Assembly: GCA_016784965.1 (NCBI GenBank)
Contig: JADHTQ010000022.1
Span: 1-64,000, forward strand
Direction of reading: 5' to 3'
Origin: Bacteriovoracaceae bacterium
GTDB taxonomy: Bacteria > Bdellovibrionota > Bacteriovoracia > Bacteriovoracales > Bacteriovoracaceae
DNA: 64,000 bases
The notes under the pieces are model-generated. The model ran no database searches. It worked only from the letters and a program-made list of their open reading frames with translations, and was not told the origin of the DNA. Both the position numbers and the translations under genes were made by a program. This document shows, one piece after another, positions 1-7,869 of the stretch. Position 1 is the first letter of the stretch; each line of letters starts with the position of its first letter.

Positions 1-87
1 ATTGCCATACTAATCCTCTTTCTTGCCATTTTCCCTCCATTTGGAGGGATCTTACATGTCAAAGAGGCCTTAAGTCTAAATCATGAC

Positions 88-133
88 TGGCTGCATTTGG
101 AGTTTATTACGGGTGGCTGCATTAGAGGTTTAT
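88..133. repeat. 20-bp imperfect direct repeat, two copies
   Basis: Copies at 88-107 and 114-133 both begin TGGCTGCATT and end GTTTAT, differing only in the middle; the period is 26 bp. Two copies are too few for a CRISPR array and no cas gene is near. The function is unknown. Confidence 0.5.
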
Positions 134-246
134 CGGTCACTGAAATTTCAGATCTAAGAATTTTATATCATCCCTGTTTCGTCTTGGTGCCAAGATAGGT
201 ACCGGTGCTTTTTTTCCAGTTGCAAGGGTATATTCTGGGAACATCT

Positions 247-432
247 CTAGAACATTTTTACTGGCTGCTTCTTGTCAACTAGGTCACTTGAGCCCGCTTG
301 TTGAGTAGACTCAATCCGTCTCATTATAAACTCAACAACATGATCAAACTCGTCGTCATCAGGCAGTCTTTTACCTTTACCAATTTCATGCCACTTTTGT
401 AGCAGGTAAGAATATCCTGTGAACCCTAGTTT
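247..432 (-). pseudogene. Possible gene fragment without a start codon
   Basis: On the minus strand a frame stays open from a stop at 433-435 to a TAG at 247-249. It would encode about 61 residues with natural-looking composition (for example YLLQKWHEIGKGKRLPDDDE, then EFDHVVEFIMRRIES). No ATG, GTG or TTG with a ribosome binding site precedes it, so it looks like the C-terminal remnant of a larger gene. I do not recognise the family. A chance open frame is the alternative. Confidence 0.3.
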
Positions 433-533
433 TTAAATATATCCCTAATGGCATTTATTGAAACCCCGATAAAGTTAATATATTTAGCATTCATAACACT
501 TGCTCAAGAACTCAGAGTAAAAGGACGGAACCC

Positions 534-1457
534 ATGGCACCACGCATCTTTTTATTGATGTCACTAATCATCTTTCCCTTAAACACCTATGCGTTAGATA
601 AAGTACAAATGAAAAACGGGGATGTTTATCGCGGAGAAATCATAGAGCAAAGGTTTGGTGAGTTTGTACAGATAAGGTTCCAAAATGGTAATGAGAAAAG
701 ATTACCAGAAAAGGATATGGAGTCAATTAAAAAGGAAAAGACAAGAGAAATTGCAAGCGAGGGCCAGGAAGAAGAGGTGGGAGATGCTGCGGAGTTAGCA
801 GAACAGATTAATAATATAGTTGATCAAGAAGAAGAGGTGAGAGATGTATCCGGCAATAGTACTAAGTCAAATACGTTGCTATTTGGGGGGGCATTTCCTT
901 TGGGAGATTTTGGTTCAAATCAAGGAGGGACGGACTCCAAAGATGGCTTTGCGAAACAAGGTTTTTCTCTTATTTATGAAGGTCACTACAATTTTTCCTC
1001 AGGCTTGAGTTGGGTGGTTAGTGGTTCTATTTCAATTAATGAGTTGGATACAGATACAATGGAAAATCTTTCTGACCTAGATGTAGATATCAGTTCTGGC
1101 AGTTATGTGAGTAATTGGACTCTGGCTGGTATCCGCGCAGAAAATAGATTAACACCATCTTTAAGTTTATATGGACAGGTACAAGCAGGGTTATTAATAT
1201 CATTTTTCCCTAACATTGCTCTTTCTTTGAAGACATCCCCCTATACCTCAGTACTCCAAAAAACAGAGACAAGCTTTGCTCTTGGCTATGGTTTGGGTGG
1301 AGGGATTGTAATTAACAAGCTTATTATTGGGATAAGGCTTTATGGTAGTAGTCCTGACTATACACAAACTGCAGAAAGTGGTTCAATTACTGGAACACCT
1401 GTGACAGTGAATCTGCCGATGACCATTTTGCAGCTAATGGTTGGATTTAGTTTTTAA
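534..1457 (+). CDS. Exported outer-membrane beta-barrel-like protein
   Basis: The 307-residue product starts with a signal peptide (hydrophobic residues 4-20, cleavage likely after NTYA). Residues about 22-65 form a charged module (VQMKNGDVYRGEI...) of the kind seen in front of some outer-membrane proteins, followed by an acidic Glu/Gln-rich linker to about residue 105. The C-terminal 200 residues alternate polar and hydrophobic positions, are rich in Gly and aromatics, and end in phenylalanine (MVGFSF), the usual signature for BAM-dependent barrel insertion. No enzyme motif is seen. The exact family is not recognised. It lies left of the possible left boundary of the mobile region, so it may be resident chromosome. 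Confidence 0.75.
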   Translation: MAPRIFLLMSLIIFPLNTYALDKVQMKNGDVYRGEIIEQRFGEFVQIRFQNGNEKRLPEKDMESIKKEKTREIASEGQEEEVGDAAELAEQINNIVDQEEEVRDVSGNSTKSNTLLFGGAFPLGDFGSNQGGTDSKDGFAKQGFSLIYEGHYNFSSGLSWVVSGSISINELDTDTMENLSDLDVDISSGSYVSNWTLAGIRAENRLTPSLSLYGQVQAGLLISFFPNIALSLKTSPYTSVLQKTETSFALGYGLGGGIVINKLIIGIRLYGSSPDYTQTAESGSITGTPVTVNLPMTILQLMVGFSF

Positions 1458-1542
1458 TAAATATTTGCCTTATGCAAAATGTGACTAAGGTATACTGGTC
1501 GTACTTTTCAGATGATAAAGGCGGTTCACTCTTATGGTCTTC

Positions 1543-1577
1543 CCCCTTGAAAACCTATCGAAACATTATGGTGGAGG
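1543..1577 (+). repeat. Imperfect copy of the integrase/tRNA junction sequence
   Basis: These 35 bases align without gaps to 14051-14085, the stretch between integrase and tRNA-Ala, at 26 of 35 positions by hand count. The shared blocks are CCTTGAAA and ATGGTGGAGG at identical spacing; the second covers the last 9 nt of the tRNA 3' end. It may be a decayed attachment site at the left end of a roughly 12.5-kb element, or a chance match. Confidence 0.3.
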
Positions 1578-1700
1578 TGGTGAAGTGAATGTAAGCTATT
1601 TAAATAATAAGGGCATAGTAGTTCAAACACTACAAAAAACTACAACTATCATTTTAGCTTGATAATAGTATATAAAATTGCAAAATAATTGCATATCAAA

Positions 1701-2351
1701 TTAATTATTAACTTTACTACCATTTTTCAAAAGAATCTTATCACCGGTAGATCCTTTTTCTCCAATAGATCCTTTTTTTCCAGCAGGTCCATCAATTCCA
1801 TTAATCTCAACTATAAACTTAGGTAAACTGTCATCCTTGCTCCCACTTGTATAAGAATAAATACCCCCTAGAATAAAACATGCAACAGCAAGCACAGAGG
1901 CTGCACCTTCAACCCATCCTCCAAGACAAATGTGCCGAGAATACTTATGTGACGATGTAGGCTTTACAAAAGTATTCTCTGTTCTTGCTTTATCGAGCCA
2001 GCATTTCAATGCAGCAACATCCAAATACCGCATAAAAAATGATACCGTGATAGCAATAAAGCTAAAAACATAGACTAGCAGAAGTATAGAGCTAGTTGTC
2101 TTAAACATTTTTGAATTCACGAGAGTCCATGTAGCACCAACTAAAACGATTAGGTACGTAAAGTTGTTGGCTCTTATTTTATACTCAAGATTCCAGATCA
2201 TATCTCTAAACTTAATTCGGTCCTCAATTTTTTCCTTAAATGAGCTAAGCTGAGTTAATTTCTCAAATTTTTCTTCAAGCTCAACAATTCTTTCTTTGAA
2301 ATCATTATCTGGGCTTGGTTGTTGAGGTTTTTCACCTTGATTGCCACTCAT
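1701..2351 (-). CDS. Membrane protein with coiled coil and collagen-like tail
   Basis: This 216-residue protein is not a recognised family. Residues 15-45 are heptad-like and highly charged (probable coiled coil). Three hydrophobic segments follow, at about 63-80, 85-107 and 148-168. The C-terminal tail contains a short Gly-X-Y run (GPAGKKGSIGEKGSTGDK, about residues 187-204), a collagen-like pattern that in bacteria can drive trimerisation. A basic AAGGG element lies 6 nt before the ATG. The start is 28 bp downstream of a 51-aa lysine-rich protein (2380-2535), so the two probably share one transcript from a promoter at 2581-2609. Function is unknown; a membrane-anchored oligomer is the most that can be inferred. 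Confidence 0.7.
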   Translation of the reverse strand: MSGNQGEKPQQPSPDNDFKERIVELEEKFEKLTQLSSFKEKIEDRIKFRDMIWNLEYKIRANNFTYLIVLVGATWTLVNSKMFKTTSSILLLVYVFSFIAITVSFFMRYLDVAALKCWLDKARTENTFVKPTSSHKYSRHICLGGWVEGAASVLAVACFILGGIYSYTSGSKDDSLPKFIVEINGIDGPAGKKGSIGEKGSTGDKILLKNGSKVNN

Positions 2352-2379
2352 ATAAAACCCTTATAGCAAGCTGTATTTG

Positions 2380-2535
2380 TTATTTTTTCTTTGCTACTTT
2401 CTTCTTTGCTACTTTCTTCTTTGCTACTTTCCTCTTTATAACTTTTTTTCTTGCAGTAACGGTTCGTCTCCTGACTGACTTTTTATGACCAAGACTATCT
2501 CTACCTTCATCATCATTACTATTGTCATCTGACAT
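2380..2535 (-). CDS. 51-aa histone-H1-like lysine-rich protein
   Basis: A short gene with ATG at 2533-2535 and TAA at 2380-2382. The product has an acidic N-terminus (MSDDNSNDDEGRD) and a strongly basic C-terminal half built from three KKVAK-type repeats, encoded by a 15-bp DNA repeat at 2383-2427. Such KKVAKK tails are typical of histone-H1-like bacterial nucleoid proteins and AlgP-type tails that bind DNA non-specifically. A clear Shine-Dalgarno (AAGGTGGGAGC) precedes the ATG and a good promoter lies at 2581-2609. It is followed 28 bp later by the coiled-coil membrane protein. The frame is supported by the ribosome binding site, the promoter and the repeat period being a multiple of three. 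Confidence 0.7.
   Translation of the reverse strand: MSDDNSNDDEGRDSLGHKKSVRRRTVTARKKVIKRKVAKKKVAKKKVAKKK
2383..2427. repeat. Three tandem 15-bp units coding KKVAK
   Basis: The plus-strand unit TTTCTTCTTTGCTAC occurs exactly at 2398-2412 and 2413-2427, with one mismatch at 2383-2397. Being 15 bp, gain or loss of a unit would change the length of the basic tail without a frameshift. Confidence 0.85.
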
Positions 2536-2580
2536 GCTCCCACCTTTTTTTAATAACTAGTTTTATTACTATCGGAATTC

Positions 2581-2609
2581 AAAATATTTTCTTTACCTGA
2601 TAAAGTCAA
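2581..2609 (-). promoter_or_regulatory. Sigma-70-like promoter for the H1-like gene
   Basis: On the minus strand TTGACT (2609-2604), a 17-nt spacer and TATTTT (2586-2581) stand about 46 nt upstream of the ATG at 2535. Five of six -35 bases and four of six -10 bases fit consensus. Confidence 0.5.
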
Positions 2610-2778
2610 AACTTTCTTGCTGTAGCTTACCTATCATGCTTGACTCTTCGATAAAAGTTTCAAAACAGCTATTTATGATAGATCAAGTGAGTTTGAAAAA
2701 GTGAGGTAGTGCCCAATATTTTGATATAATGTTTTTATCATTTTAACATTTTTTTTGCCAAGACCTCTTCTTAATCAG

Positions 2779-2973
2779 CTAAAGAAGAAGTTTTTGAAGA
2801 CTTAATAACTTAATGTTATTATTAACGACTAAATAAAACACTATTGATACAGACATTGCCAATGACAAATAAAACGCTAGGTCGCTTTTCAACACTCTTC
2901 TTATAAAAATTGCAATAAAAAGAATAAAAGAAGAGCAAATCATCAATTCTCCTGTTGCCGAAATCAAAAGCAT
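2779..2973 (-). CDS. Small two-helix membrane protein
   Basis: A 64-residue protein made of two hydrophobic segments (about residues 10-25 and 33-50) joined by a short basic loop (RRVLKSD). Its ATG shares one base with the stop codon of the upstream gene (TAATG), so translation is probably coupled and the two products made in fixed ratio. No family is recognised. The coupling to a PUA-like protein with its own hydrophobic helix suggests a membrane partner or effector, which is inference. Confidence 0.55.
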   Translation of the reverse strand: MLLISATGELMICSSFILFIAIFIRRVLKSDLAFYLSLAMSVSIVFYLVVNNNIKLLSLQKLLL

Positions 2974-3983
2974 TATATTTTCCTCTCCACCTTATTTACA
3001 GCATCAATAATTCTTACAATATCTTTTGAATTTTTAATATCCATATTCCTTATTTTTAATAATAACTCAGTTTTTATCTCTCTATCCACTGAATTATTCA
3101 TAAAATTATCTACTGTTTTAATAATCCCTGGAACACTTAGCTTCATTTTAGCACCTGCCACTGAGAATTCAAAACCTCCCCCTCCGATAGAGGTCAAAAT
3201 GAGCCCCACAATGAGTAAGGTAGACGCTACTTTGGCTGTAAGGACAAGCTTTCCGGGTGAATTTAAGTTTATCGACAATTCAATATCATTATCAACTTCT
3301 AGAGTTAAGTCTGCAGATATTTTATTTGCTATTTCAAAAATCTGATTAAAAGCAGAGAAAAGCTCTGGAGCCTTAACTCTTTCTGCGTCAATGTCTAACA
3401 CCAAATTATAATCATTTTCATATCTATAAAAGTCAAATAGCAAGCTATTGATATGTGTTGCATATTTCGATGCATCTACAATTGTCTGGTGTGAAAAAAA
3501 CAAATTATACAAAGCAGGATTTATTTTATACTTTGGAACAGTTTTCAACCATTTTACGTCACAACATTTGCTATAATCAGCTACAAGTACATTTTCTCCT
3601 TTTCTATTTTTTTTGAAAACTCTCTCTGATTTGATGCTATCACTAGCTACTCGACCAATTGCCAAACTTGATGTCTGCGCTGAAGGAGAAATTACAAGAT
3701 CACCTTTTTTCATTTCAAGATAGAATCGCTTCATCTGATTAGCAATATACCCAGGAACCTTGTGCTGGGGCAGTTTTTTCTCAATAAAACCCATTAATTT
3801 TTTTTGCTCATTTACAACTTTTGAAAGAGAGGAATGATCCAATTCGGGATAACCGATTGCAACTAATTTTTGATCCAAAAATGATCTAAATAACCTTCCT
3901 CCATTAGTTCTAATCAACCAATATGCCTGATTTGAAATAATTTTATTTTGTTTTGGCAAAAACTGATCTATCGAGAGGGCCAT
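2973..3983 (-). CDS. PUA-like (EVE/Mrr-N type) domain protein with hydrophobic helix
   Basis: This 336-residue protein has an N-terminal half (about 20-190) with a pattern I associate with the PUA-like domain found in COG4127/Mrr-type restriction proteins: AYWLIRTNGG, VAIGYPELD, MKRFYLEMKKGDLVISPS, LAIGRV, then VKWLKTVPK. Related EVE/YTH folds bind modified bases. No nuclease motif is visible. The C-terminal half holds one strongly hydrophobic segment at about 251-270 ending in GGGG, then a charged helical tail. A SD-like AAAAGG lies 7 nt before the ATG. It overlaps the downstream 64-aa membrane protein by one base. Plausibly a sensor plus membrane element of a defence cassette; the fold is a family-level guess and the role inferred. 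Confidence 0.6.
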   Translation of the reverse strand: MALSIDQFLPKQNKIISNQAYWLIRTNGGRLFRSFLDQKLVAIGYPELDHSSLSKVVNEQKKLMGFIEKKLPQHKVPGYIANQMKRFYLEMKKGDLVISPSAQTSSLAIGRVASDSIKSERVFKKNRKGENVLVADYSKCCDVKWLKTVPKYKINPALYNLFFSHQTIVDASKYATHINSLLFDFYRYENDYNLVLDIDAERVKAPELFSAFNQIFEIANKISADLTLEVDNDIELSINLNSPGKLVLTAKVASTLLIVGLILTSIGGGGFEFSVAGAKMKLSVPGIIKTVDNFMNNSVDREIKTELLLKIRNMDIKNSKDIVRIIDAVNKVERKI

Positions 3984-4153
3984 TTATCAACCTTTTGATA
4001 TTGAGAATAAGAAACATCCTTTTTCGCATATTTGAAGGATATTTTCAAGTCATATCACCGAGGTGGTACATCTGCTCTATCTAATTAATATTGTGGTAAC
4101 TTAATTGCGAATAAACTACAACATATGACATACATGGATAGGTTGATATTATT

Positions 4154-4303
4154 TCAAACTGTTACGTGGAGTGAGTAAATTAACAAGAGGCTCCAACCTC
4201 CCATGGCCATAACTTTGATCGGAGGTATTCCCTTACTCAACATCAGCGTTGCCCAAGTTGCTCTAAGGTCGTGGGGCCTAATCTTCGAAAGCCCTAGCCT
4301 TTT
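4154..4303 (-). pseudogene. Tyrosine recombinase remnant, frameshifted and truncated
   Basis: The minus strand reads RLGLSKIRPHDLRATWATL followed by MLSKGIPPIKVMAMGGW. This is the conserved box II of a phage-type integrase: HxLRxT with the GGW of the sixth catalytic position. After GGW the frame runs into unrelated residues and a stop at 4154-4156, so the catalytic Tyr is missing. Upstream, a stop at 4304-4306 interrupts the frame, while another frame continues the homology as TYFIEKARAF (about 4285-4320), showing a frameshift. It differs from the intact integrase at 12917, so it marks an older element. Nothing else is seen between 3984 and 4380. Confidence 0.75.
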
Positions 4304-4380
4304 CTATGAAGTATGTAAGCAAAATAATCAAGTACGCAAAGAGTAAATGTACCAAACTCCACAAAGAACACTAATTAGTA

Positions 4381-4410
4381 TTGGAATAAAATAATCAAAT
4401 CTAGTATTAT
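4381..4410 (+). promoter_or_regulatory. Sigma-70-like promoter for the lipoprotein genes
   Basis: TTGGAA (4381-4386), an 18-nt spacer and TATTAT (4405-4410) stand 76 nt before the preferred start at 4487. Confidence 0.45.
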
Positions 4411-4486
4411 TTAGAAATCAAGATTACCGATGACAGTTTTACTCAAGAGGTCTCTCTTCCCTTTCAAAAAAATAGGAGAAATGAAC

Positions 4487-5074
4487 ATGAATTCTTGCTT
4501 ATACCTCACAAATTTCATATTGGCCTTAATTCTAAGCGTATTAACAGGATGTGCATCGAATTATGTTCTCGTTATAGAAAAAGAGATGCATCAGTGTACA
4601 CAAAAAGAATCCGCTAAACCCAAAGATATTAAACACCCTAAAACATTTAATACTTGGAAAAAGTGCTATGATTCAGCAGAACGCAGGAAGCTGAACAAAT
4701 TAATAGAGGATAGACTTGTAAAAGAATTGGGTCTAAAGAAAAAGACAAATTATCTATCAATATATAGTTTAATAGAGGAAGCACAGAAACAAAGGGCCAG
4801 AATTAAGCGTGGAACAGAGTTGATTTCCAAATACCCAATGTTTAAAAAATTCAAAAAAGATATTAAGAAAGGATATGTTTATATCGGAATGCCTTATCAA
4901 GTGCTTGAGGCAATTACAGGGTACTGCAGAGAGAATCGTACCCAAACAGCGAAAATGATTAGCGTTCAGTATGTTTGTAGAGGTAAATATGGATCAAAAT
5001 ACTATTACGTTGATCAAGTTTATGACCCTAAGATGGATATGTTTACAGGCAATGTAAGGGTAATCCAAGATTAA
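4487..5074 (+). CDS. BamE/SmpA-like small lipoprotein
   Basis: The preferred start is the ATG at 4487, seven nt after AGGAGA; an in-frame ATG at 4430 would add 19 residues but lacks a ribosome binding site. The 195-residue product begins with a lipoprotein signal peptide with lipobox LTGC (Cys at about residue 22). The middle is basic and helical. The C-terminal part (YIGMPYQVLEAITGYC, later VYDPKMDMFTGN) resembles the short alpha/beta domain of SmpA/BamE-like lipoproteins, where GM(P/S)xxxVxxxxG starts the domain. It is followed after 47 bp by another lipoprotein gene, probably in one operon. The molecular role is unknown. Confidence 0.6.
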   Translation: MNSCLYLTNFILALILSVLTGCASNYVLVIEKEMHQCTQKESAKPKDIKHPKTFNTWKKCYDSAERRKLNKLIEDRLVKELGLKKKTNYLSIYSLIEEAQKQRARIKRGTELISKYPMFKKFKKDIKKGYVYIGMPYQVLEAITGYCRENRTQTAKMISVQYVCRGKYGSKYYYVDQVYDPKMDMFTGNVRVIQD

Positions 5075-5121
5075 GTTCCATAGAGCTAATGTGATAAAGT
5101 TTGTTTACAGGCGGAGGTGCT

Positions 5122-6648
5122 ATGTTTTTTAGAGAAGTAATTAAAGTTGCTATATTATTGTGTTTAATATCAAGTTGTTATCCAAATAAAGATAGCCCGG
5201 AAAATTCTCGAAAAGCCTTGGGAGAAATGAATATTCCCTTCAATGAAGACGAGTTTATAAAAGCAGTAAAAAACAATGATTACGTTGTGGTAAAGTATTT
5301 TCTAAACTCTGGAATGAACCCGAATCAACATACAACAATAAAAGGTACGTTCCCTTGGGTGTCTACCTTGCCTATCTTGGCCTTAGCTGTAGATAATAAT
5401 GATATTAAAATGCTCAATTTATTATTAAAGCATGGCGCAGATATAGATTCTACTCCAGATAAAAGTCAGTCTGCATCGGATACAACCACTACAAGTGACA
5501 CCCCAGCTGCCCTTACACTTTCTGGTTTGATGTGGGCCGTTATGACAGACAACCCAAAAATGGTTAGGGCCTTATTGGATAAAGGTGCTAGTGCAGATAT
5601 TAAGTTGAGAGAACTTCTTTCTGCAGGCATCTTAGAAATTGCGTTAACTCCTTTCTTAAAAGGTAAACAAGTTAATCAGTCAATGATAAGAAATTTAATT
5701 TCACATGGTGCAGATGTTAACTATTCAGGCTTTAAGCCTATGACTCTTTTAAGCCAAGTGATTCATAACTCTCCATCTCTAGCATCAGTCAAAACTTTAG
5801 TTAATTGTGGTGCAATTCTTTACCCTGAAGTTCAAAATTCTGCTATTAAACTTGTAAAGGACGAAATAAGAAAGCTGACAATTGAAGGTGGAAACAATTC
5901 AAAAATGACAAATGACAAATTAATTGAACTCAAGACAATATATGACTATCTGAATCCTATAGTTTTGAATTCAGATAGGCCTTTTGTTGAAAATATTGAT
6001 AAAAATTGCCAGAACAAAAAACCCAAAACGGTATCACCTTCTAAATCAGAAGAGTGTGATACATTGCCAATTATTTTGCACAGAGAATTAAAGAATTTCC
6101 CTTGGGAGAATGTATATTATGAGATTGGAAGTGAAAAATCACCTCGCTATGTGATACTGATCTCTTTAGACCGTAAAGGGCCAAAAACTAATGTCAAAGA
6201 TAGAAAAAATATGTACTCAAGTACACCATGGATGGTGCTGAAGCAATCAAACAGTTCTTCTAATAAATACTGTATAATGAATAAGGGAACTCACTCTATG
6301 CAAGAAGAGCTAGATGCAAACTATAGAAAAAAATACCCTATTTTTAAAAAAGAAGGAACATGCTTGAATCCACTTGACAGGAAAAACCGTGTTTTTATAC
6401 CTATGACAATGTCAGAGAAAAAGGAAGACCTCATAAAGAGGGCGCTTAAGAAAAAGCCTGCATTCTATTACTTGTTTGGGTCTAACAAAGAGGTATATCG
6501 GCTATTCTTACTTTCACATGGAGAGGCTTATTTAACAGAACAGAGTAAGGGGAAATTTCCAAGTTCTAGTGAAACTTTGCCTAACACTGGAAATATATGC
6601 ACACTTGTTGATGGAAAGTTGCATTCACGTCATGTGTACTACAGATAA
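5122..6648 (+). CDS. Ankyrin-repeat lipoprotein
   Basis: ATG at 5122 follows GGAGGTGC and is preferred over an upstream ATG-like start at 5101. The 508-residue product has a lipobox (LISSC, Cys about residue 19), so it should be membrane-anchored outside the cytoplasm. Residues about 45-240 contain four to five ankyrin-like units, e.g. LLNLLLKHGADIDS, MVRALLDKGASADI and LISHGADVNYS. The C-terminal 270 residues form a second region of unknown family with several Cys and many Lys. Ankyrin repeats mediate protein-protein contacts. The gene lies between another lipoprotein and an exported nuclease in the accessory region. No catalytic motif is seen. Confidence 0.7.
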   Translation: MFFREVIKVAILLCLISSCYPNKDSPENSRKALGEMNIPFNEDEFIKAVKNNDYVVVKYFLNSGMNPNQHTTIKGTFPWVSTLPILALAVDNNDIKMLNLLLKHGADIDSTPDKSQSASDTTTTSDTPAALTLSGLMWAVMTDNPKMVRALLDKGASADIKLRELLSAGILEIALTPFLKGKQVNQSMIRNLISHGADVNYSGFKPMTLLSQVIHNSPSLASVKTLVNCGAILYPEVQNSAIKLVKDEIRKLTIEGGNNSKMTNDKLIELKTIYDYLNPIVLNSDRPFVENIDKNCQNKKPKTVSPSKSEECDTLPIILHRELKNFPWENVYYEIGSEKSPRYVILISLDRKGPKTNVKDRKNMYSSTPWMVLKQSNSSSNKYCIMNKGTHSMQEELDANYRKKYPIFKKEGTCLNPLDRKNRVFIPMTMSEKKEDLIKRALKKKPAFYYLFGSNKEVYRLFLLSHGEAYLTEQSKGKFPSSSETLPNTGNICTLVDGKLHSRHVYYR

Positions 6649-6806
6649 AATGGATTCTTTCAAACTTAATTATGTGTTGAAACTAAAGCTTTTATAAAGG
6701 CCTTACAAATTTGTATAGAAAGTCCCTTACTTGTAAGAAGAACGACACCATGTCAGATGGAGAGGTGATGATACATAGATACATCAGCAATATAGGAGAA
6801 TTCAAT

Positions 6807-7679
6807 TTGAACTACAGTATAGCAGTATTCGTATTATTTATATGTTTAATGTCAGTCGTTGATAAATCAGCTGCCCATAGCGGACGAACCGCAGCAAGGG
6901 ATGGATGTCACTTTTGCAGAACAAATTGTAAAGCATACGGATATACTGAAAATACAAGGCACTCGCATACACGAGGTAAAAGGTGTCTTGACAGCAACGA
7001 CCCCTTGCACAACCCCAAGAAATCCTTGACGCAGAAAGCGGCTAAAAGAACGAAAGCAGGACAAGGTGTAATGACCAATACTAGTTCCTATAATAAGTTT
7101 ACCTATAACGACTCAACTCGAAACAAGCTGTTACCACTTTACTTAAAGAATCACGGTGCGACATTTTACTGCAGTTGCAAATTTAATAAACATAAAGATG
7201 TTGACCATAAGTCTTGTGGCTTTAGTTATTTTAAAAAAGATAACGGCACAAAATTTATCCAGTGGGAGCATATTGTTCCTCAGTCAGTTATCAAAAGGTA
7301 TTTTGAAAGTAGACCACCCCTAGGAGACATGCATAACATCGTTCCTGCAGTTGGCAAGATCAACAATATACGAAGCAACTATCCTTTTCGAGTAATTGAA
7401 GGTGAAACAAGAAGGTTTGGTAAGTGTGATTTTGAGACAAAGAGTGGTGTTGCTGAAGCTAAAGAGAGCATTCGTGGAAACATTGCCAGAATCTACTTTT
7501 ATATGGAGTCAAAATATAACATCAAGATCGATGATGTCAGTAGGAAACTATTTATCAAGTGGGACAAACTTGATCCACCAGATAAGTGGGAGTGTGACCG
7601 AAATATCTTGATTGAAAAAATTCAGGGTAACAGTAATACATTTGTTACAAATGGATGTTTAGCAAGATGGAGTAGTTAG
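6807..7679 (+). CDS. Exported endonuclease I (EndA/NucM family)
   Basis: I choose the TTG at 6807 because AGGAGA lies 8 nt upstream and the reading begins at once with a signal peptide (NYSIAVFVLFICLMSVVDKSAA); longer starts place a polar stretch in front. The mature protein begins with a His/Cys-rich module (HSGRTAARDGCHFC... RHSHTRG) like the small metal-binding YHYH-type domains of secreted nucleases. The catalytic half shows the endonuclease I signature: WEHIVPQS, then GDMHNIVPAVGKINNIRSN and NYPF, with the His of WEHIVP as expected general base and the Asn as Mg ligand. Such enzymes cleave DNA or RNA non-specifically in periplasm or medium. Confidence 0.85.
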   Translation: MNYSIAVFVLFICLMSVVDKSAAHSGRTAARDGCHFCRTNCKAYGYTENTRHSHTRGKRCLDSNDPLHNPKKSLTQKAAKRTKAGQGVMTNTSSYNKFTYNDSTRNKLLPLYLKNHGATFYCSCKFNKHKDVDHKSCGFSYFKKDNGTKFIQWEHIVPQSVIKRYFESRPPLGDMHNIVPAVGKINNIRSNYPFRVIEGETRRFGKCDFETKSGVAEAKESIRGNIARIYFYMESKYNIKIDDVSRKLFIKWDKLDPPDKWECDRNILIEKIQGNSNTFVTNGCLARWSS

Positions 7680-7701
7680 ACCAAGTGATAAAAGTACTCA
7701 T

Positions 7702-7869
7702 TCACTTTAATTCCAAAATAATCTCCTGACCGTCCCTATGCCTCTGTAAAAACATTTTAAGCTTCCCAATAGGAAATACTAAAACATTTTTAGGAATATC
7801 GATCTCCTCATTAATTAAATCTTCAACAAACTGTTCAATTTCTTCAATTTTCTCTGATGAAATATCCAC
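7702..7869 (-). CDS. 55-aa acidic hypothetical protein, GTG start
   Basis: On the minus strand a GTG at 7867-7869 follows GAGGAGGT by about 6 nt, one of the best ribosome binding sites in the region, and is read for 55 codons to a TGA at 7702-7704. The product (MDISSEKIEEIEQFVEDLIN then EEIDIPKNVLVFPIGKLKMF, ending LELK) has an acidic helical first half and a more basic hydrophobic second half. No family is recognised. It is convergent with the nuclease gene, 22 bp apart. Confidence 0.55.
   Translation of the reverse strand: MDISSEKIEEIEQFVEDLINEEIDIPKNVLVFPIGKLKMFLQRHRDGQEIILELK

Larger units (their letters stand above)
1..533. other. Gene-poor, apparently degenerate stretch
   Basis: No intact gene is visible in the first 533 bases. 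The stretch holds a perfect 7-bp hairpin with a 2-nt loop at 33-48 (CCCTCCA/TGGAGGG), a 20-bp imperfect direct repeat (88-107 and 114-133), and a minus-strand fragment open for about 62 codons without a start codon (247-432). This mixture is what one expects of decayed mobile DNA, but no family can be named. Confidence 0.4.

Noticed and set aside
88-133. Possible CRISPR array
   Set aside because: Only two imperfect 20-bp copies with a 6-bp gap and no cas genes.
6867-7064. Minus-strand 65-residue frame inside the nuclease gene
   Set aside because: Shadow of a well-supported EndA-type gene.
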